Positions 60,818 through 64,000 of a DNA stretch of 64,000 bases are shown here, piece after piece. The stretch covers positions 186,841-250,840 of the forward strand of contig NZ_LUKF01000014.1 in the NCBI RefSeq assembly GCF_001592755.1, read 5' to 3'. How positions within the stretch are numbered: the stretch's first letter is position 1; every line of letters starts with the position of its first letter. The stretch comes from Bdellovibrio bacteriovorus. Its GTDB lineage: Bacteria > Bdellovibrionota > Bdellovibrionia > Bdellovibrionales > Bdellovibrionaceae. Both the position numbers and the translations under genes were made by a program. The notes under the pieces were generated by a model. It had not been told where the DNA came from. It saw only the letters and a program-made list of their open reading frames with translations, and searched no databases.

Positions 60818-63379
60818 ATGAAAAAGCTTTATCTCATCGACGTCAGTGCCATGTTTTTCCGCGCGTTCTTCGCGATTCGCCAACTGACGTCGCCATCAGG
60901 TGTTCCTGTTAACGCCGTGTATGGATTTTTATCCATGCTCATCAAACTTCTAAAAGAAGAAAAGCCTGAATACTTAGTTTTCTGTTACGACCGTAAAGAG
61001 CCTTCTTTCCGTAAAGATATGTATGCTGACTACAAAGCACACCGTACGGAAATGCCCGACGATCTTCAAAAACAAGTCCCCTACATCAAAAAGTTCGCGG
61101 AGCTTTTGGGAATTCCAGCATTCGATATGCAAGGTTATGAAGCCGATGACATCATTGGTTCGTTGGTAAAATGGGGTCGTCATCACAATATGGAAGTTTT
61201 CATTGTCAGCGGCGATAAAGACTTCGGACAGTTGGTGCAAGAGCACGTGTGGCTTTACGACACCATGAAAGACGTTCGTTACGACGCTAAGGGTGTTTTT
61301 GAAAAGTGGGGAGTCAGCCCCGCACAATTCATTGATTACCTCGCGATCGTGGGCGATGCCTCAGATAACGTGCCTGGTGTAAAGGGTGTCGGTGAAAAAG
61401 GCGCAATCAAACTTCTAGAGCAGTTTAAAACTTTAGAGGGTATTTACGAAAATATCGACAAGGTCGAAAGCAAAAGCGTGCGCGAAAAACTTTTAGCTTC
61501 TAAAGACAATGCGTTTTTATCGAAAAAACTAGTCACTATTTCCACAGACTGCAAAGTTCCCGAAGACTACAACGCTTATAAACTTCAGCCTTTTAAATCA
61601 GACGAATTAAAAGCCCTTTTGCAAGAGCTGAACTTTAAGACGTTCGAAAAGAATTTGTTCGGTTCAACTACCGAAGTGCCCTCTTCTACGCCTAAAGTAT
61701 CTGTTCCGAGCGAAGCTGTGGCGGAAGGCGAGATCCAACCAACATTAGTTATCACAAAAGATGATAAGCATTTCCAAGAGCGCACCGTAACGACACGCGA
61801 CTTGGCTGAAATGCTCGCTGAAAATCAGACCCTCTGGGGATTTAGTGACACCCGCGGAGTTTTCATTGGCACAGACTCTGAGGTTTTAGAGGTTTCTGAC
61901 TTTGAATATCTCGGAAAGCTTTCTGATACTTTCAGAATTCGCTGGAGTGGCTTCGATCTAAAAGCCTTCTGGTACAAAATCGGAGCCAAATCTCCTATCG
62001 CCGCTTGGGATTCCCAATTGGCGGCCTATGTGCTTAAAGCGGGCGACACTTCTGATTTCAATAAGATCTACACTCGCTACATGCTAGAGAATATTCCGGA
62101 ACTGGTTTCACCATCGGCTTTGTACAATGCTCATCGCAACTTTGCGGCGACTTTGCAACACGAGCTAAAAAAACTGGCTAGTGAAAAAGTTTATCAGGAG
62201 TTGGAGCTTCCCTTAGTGCGCGTTCTTCTTTCAATGGAAAGATGGGGCGTGCGTATCGATAAAGACCTTTTAGCAAAGCAAAGTGCCGAGCTAGAAAGCG
62301 AAATCGCGACATTAGAGCAAGGCATCTTCAAAGAAGCCGGCGAAACCTTCAATGTCGGAAGTCCTAAGCAATTAGGAGTGGTCCTTTTTGAAAAAATGGG
62401 ATTGCCAGCCGCGAAGAAAACAAAGACAGGTTATTCCACAGACGAAGAGGTTCTTTCTGGTTTGGATCACCCGATTGCGAAGCTCATTTTGCAATGGCGT
62501 GAACTTTCTAAGTTGAAATCGACTTATGTAGATGCACTTCCAACAATGATTGATGCTAAAGATGATCGCGTGCATACAAGCTTTAACCAAGCTTTGACGA
62601 CAACCGGTCGTCTTTCCAGCACGCAACCGAACTTACAGAATATTCCGATCAAAACAGCTCGCGGCCAGCAAGTGCGTAAGGCCTTTGTGGCAGCTCCAAG
62701 AATGAAACTGCTGTCCGTAGACTATTCTCAGATCGAACTAAGAATTCTAGCGCATATTTCGGAAGATCCGAATTTATGTAAAGCCTTTGCAGAAGACTTA
62801 GATATCCATGCAGCAACCGCCGCAGAAATTTTCAACGTGTCTTTAGATCAAGTCACTTCAGACTTAAGAAGATCGGCAAAAGCCGTCAACTTCGGTATCG
62901 CCTACGGCCAAGGAGCGTTCGGTTTGGCTGAAAACTTGGGCATCTCAAGAACTGAAGCTAAAGATATTATCGAACGTTACTTTACAAGATTTAAAAACGT
63001 TCGCGAGTACATCGAAGGCACGGTGAAGAAAGCCCATGAACAAGGTTACGTAGAAACTTTGTTCGGTCGTCGCCGTTACATCGAAGAGTTGAAATCAAAA
63101 AACATGGCTCTGAAAAAATTCGGAGAGCGCGCCGCCATCAACGCTCCAATCCAAGGAACAGCAAGCGATCTAGTGAAAAAAGCCATGATCGAAGTCTTCG
63201 AAAAAGTCCCCGTCAGAATGCTACTGCAAGTGCACGATGAATTGATTTTCGAAGCAACGGAAGAAGACCTACAAAAGTATTCTCCAGAGCTAGTGAAGAT
63301 TATGGAAAATGTGGCGCAACTCAAAGTCCCACTAAAAGTGAATTATGCGATAGGAAACAACTGGGACGAAGCCCACTGA
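60818..63379 (+). CDS. polA: DNA polymerase I, with degenerate 3'-5' exonuclease domain
   Basis: The 853-aa protein has the 5'-nuclease domain (1-~290: YLIDVSAMFFRAFFA, YEADDIIGSL, VSGDKDFGQL), a middle region of exonuclease size (~310-470), and the polymerase domain (~480-853) with motif A SVDYSQIELRILA (~635), motif B RRSAKAVNFGIAYGQG and motif C VHDELIFE (~806). The middle region lacks the DxE exonuclease motif: the expected place reads GFSDTRGVFIG, so proofreading is probably lost. A hairpin hides the ribosome site. Repeat copy C starts 4 bases after the stop. Confidence 0.93.
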   Translation: MKKLYLIDVSAMFFRAFFAIRQLTSPSGVPVNAVYGFLSMLIKLLKEEKPEYLVFCYDRKEPSFRKDMYADYKAHRTEMPDDLQKQVPYIKKFAELLGIPAFDMQGYEADDIIGSLVKWGRHHNMEVFIVSGDKDFGQLVQEHVWLYDTMKDVRYDAKGVFEKWGVSPAQFIDYLAIVGDASDNVPGVKGVGEKGAIKLLEQFKTLEGIYENIDKVESKSVREKLLASKDNAFLSKKLVTISTDCKVPEDYNAYKLQPFKSDELKALLQELNFKTFEKNLFGSTTEVPSSTPKVSVPSEAVAEGEIQPTLVITKDDKHFQERTVTTRDLAEMLAENQTLWGFSDTRGVFIGTDSEVLEVSDFEYLGKLSDTFRIRWSGFDLKAFWYKIGAKSPIAAWDSQLAAYVLKAGDTSDFNKIYTRYMLENIPELVSPSALYNAHRNFAATLQHELKKLASEKVYQELELPLVRVLLSMERWGVRIDKDLLAKQSAELESEIATLEQGIFKEAGETFNVGSPKQLGVVLFEKMGLPAAKKTKTGYSTDEEVLSGLDHPIAKLILQWRELSKLKSTYVDALPTMIDAKDDRVHTSFNQALTTTGRLSSTQPNLQNIPIKTARGQQVRKAFVAAPRMKLLSVDYSQIELRILAHISEDPNLCKAFAEDLDIHAATAAEIFNVSLDQVTSDLRRSAKAVNFGIAYGQGAFGLAENLGISRTEAKDIIERYFTRFKNVREYIEGTVKKAHEQGYVETLFGRRRYIEELKSKNMALKKFGERAAINAPIQGTASDLVKKAMIEVFEKVPVRMLLQVHDELIFEATEEDLQKYSPELVKIMENVAQLKVPLKVNYAIGNNWDEAH

Positions 63380-63382
63380 CCC

Positions 63383-63507
63383 GCGCTGATGAAAAAGGCC
63401 CATCTGACTTCGTTGGAGGGCCTTTTCCTTCACTCCGACGTGCCTCCAGCACGCCTCCGTTTCGGAAAAAACCCTCCGCCTCGCAGCTGAACCTTTTTGA
63501 TCAGCGC
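63383..63507. repeat. covarying interspersed repeat, copy C
   Basis: A 125-bp copy: outer arms GCGCTGAT / ATCAGCGC, conserved G-G mismatch, AAAAAGG / CCTTTTT. Its central hairpin is CGTGC-ctcca-GCACG instead of CGTACT / AGTACG. Left half AAAAGGCCC / GGGCCTTTT also forms a terminator-like hairpin for polA. Confidence 0.88.
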
Positions 63508-63654
63508 TAGTGTTCGGTGGGGTGAAGTTAGTAGACGGTGGGGCGTGAAATTGGTTTTGATCAAAGTCAGATTTTTCTTTTTAAGAGGAGCATCGCGCAC
63601 GCTCAGCTAGCGCGGCAGCCGGCCACCGCGACTGGCGTGGAGACGAGAGACTTG

Positions 63655-63799
63655 TTCCTTGGTAAGGGCTTTTAGCTAAGCTTCCCTGCAGCGAGTTCCG
63701 CAGCGAAGCAAGAAACACCAGCGGTAGCCAAGAAGAAAAGAAAAGAGCGAGGACTGTCCGAGCGAAAGGGAAGCTTAGCTAAAAGCCCTTACCAAGGAA
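63655..63799. repeat. 145-bp element with perfect 32-bp terminal inverted repeats
   Basis: The left arm (63655-63686) and right arm (63768-63799) are perfect reverse complements of 32 bases, beginning TTCCTTGGTAAGGGC. They enclose an 81-base loop with its own repeats (GCAGCGA twice, GAGCGA twice, GGAC/GTCC). About 60 bases upstream are GC-rich and hairpin-prone (CGCT-cagct-AGCG; GCCA...TGGC). It may be a structured RNA gene or a MITE; no target-site duplication is obvious and no open frame fits. Confidence 0.7.
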
Positions 63800-63804
63800 G
63801 CAAT

Positions 63805-64000
63805 CTACTCCGTCTCCCACCCAACAACGCGACCGCCTTCGAAGTAGACGAATCGTGTTTCCTGTCTAAACCCCGAAGAAGTAGAGACATGTCTTTGATA
63901 TTTCCAGCGTTCATTTTTATAAATCGGATTTCCTGAAACTTCGACGGCTAGGGGTTCGCCCCAGGAGCGGCGTACGTATTCTTGGGGCATTCCGACGGCG
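63805..64000 (-). CDS. C-terminal part of an unknown protein, gene runs off the right edge
   Basis: The last ~64 residues are visible on the minus strand; the frame continues upstream beyond base 64000, so the Met at 63990 need not be the start. The sequence GMPQEYVRRSWGEP, then NERWKYQR and FVYFEGGRVVGWE, resembles the end of small BamE/SmpA-like domains of exported lipoproteins. This is a weak pattern match. Only the C-terminus can be seen. Confidence 0.45.
   Translation of the reverse strand, partial: AVGMPQEYVRRSWGEPLAVEVSGNPIYKNERWKYQRHVSTSSGFRQETRFVYFEGGRVVGWETE

Noticed and set aside
63655-63799. SRP, 6S, tmRNA or RNase P RNA as explanation for the hairpin element
   Set aside because: I looked for the conserved cores of these RNAs and did not find them; the perfect 32-bp arms also do not fit.

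Overview
The window looks like the chromosome of a predatory bacterium of the Bdellovibrio type (Bdellovibrionota). The strongest hint is a 311-aa FHA-GGDEF diguanylate cyclase at 24767-25702 with the architecture of DgcB, which controls prey entry in Bdellovibrio bacteriovorus. A PilZ protein behind a sigma-28-like promoter, a lone CpaF ATPase, several wall-acting enzymes and many small exported proteins fit the same lifestyle. This is inferred from gene content; I ran no database search. No tRNA, rRNA, CRISPR array, transposase or prophage gene is visible. The DNA is dense, ordinary chromosome with genes on both strands.

Layout. 1-6.2 kb: a truncated alpha/beta-hydrolase, DadA-like oxidase, AlkB-like dioxygenase, heptose kinase, phospholipase D/cardiolipin-synthase-like lipoprotein and a DOPA-dioxygenase-like protein. 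6.2-11.2 kb (minus strand): a tightly overlapping three-gene set that looks like DNA repair (radical SAM protein, nuclease-helicase of the XPD/DinG type, exonuclease-like/GIY-YIG fusion). 11.4-21 kb: MFS transporter, RlmN, PfkB kinase, a secreted protein paired with an exported J-domain protein, and a GMC oxidoreductase/alpha-beta-hydrolase pair. 21-25.7 kb: coiled-coil protein, metallophosphoesterase, glucose-6-phosphate isomerase and DgcB-like cyclase. 25.8-33.2 kb: mostly envelope genes, including an ECF sigma/anti-sigma/Spy-like set, lipoproteins, a beta-barrel and a TonB-like protein. 33.2-36.5 kb: PilZ, PIN-PhoH, MaoC, BLUF and DoxX. 36.8-47.8 kb: KGG-repeat protein, LipB, VWA lipoprotein, lytic transglycosylase, DUF72, DUF3011, Lpd and E2 of a 2-oxoacid dehydrogenase, SfsA, CBS protein. 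47.9-57.9 kb: DUF421, alcohol dehydrogenase, L,D-transpeptidase-like lipoprotein, HEPN, DsbA-like lipoprotein, cupredoxin/CpaF set, enolase. 58-64 kb: catalase with ankyrin partner, FtsB-like, XRE-like and PolA, then a repeat-rich gap and a partial gene.

The most unusual signals are non-coding. (1) Three copies of a ~125-129-bp repeat (11229, 54587, 63383) each lie close downstream of a stop codon. Their outer arms differ between copies but stay complementary within each copy, and the central hairpin shows a compensatory change. (2) A perfect 32-bp inverted repeat encloses an 81-nt loop at 63655-63799. (3) Several genes, many for exported proteins, have a short hairpin that pairs off the Shine-Dalgarno sequence just before the start codon (before 25864, 29287, 30462, 49678, 57857 and 60818). 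(4) A large hairpin lies before phoH. (5) Some promoters place the -10 box 5-8 nt from the start codon, suggesting leaderless mRNAs (dgcB, the beta-barrel gene, the TonB-like gene). (6) Sigma-28-like promoters precede the PilZ gene and perhaps two other units.
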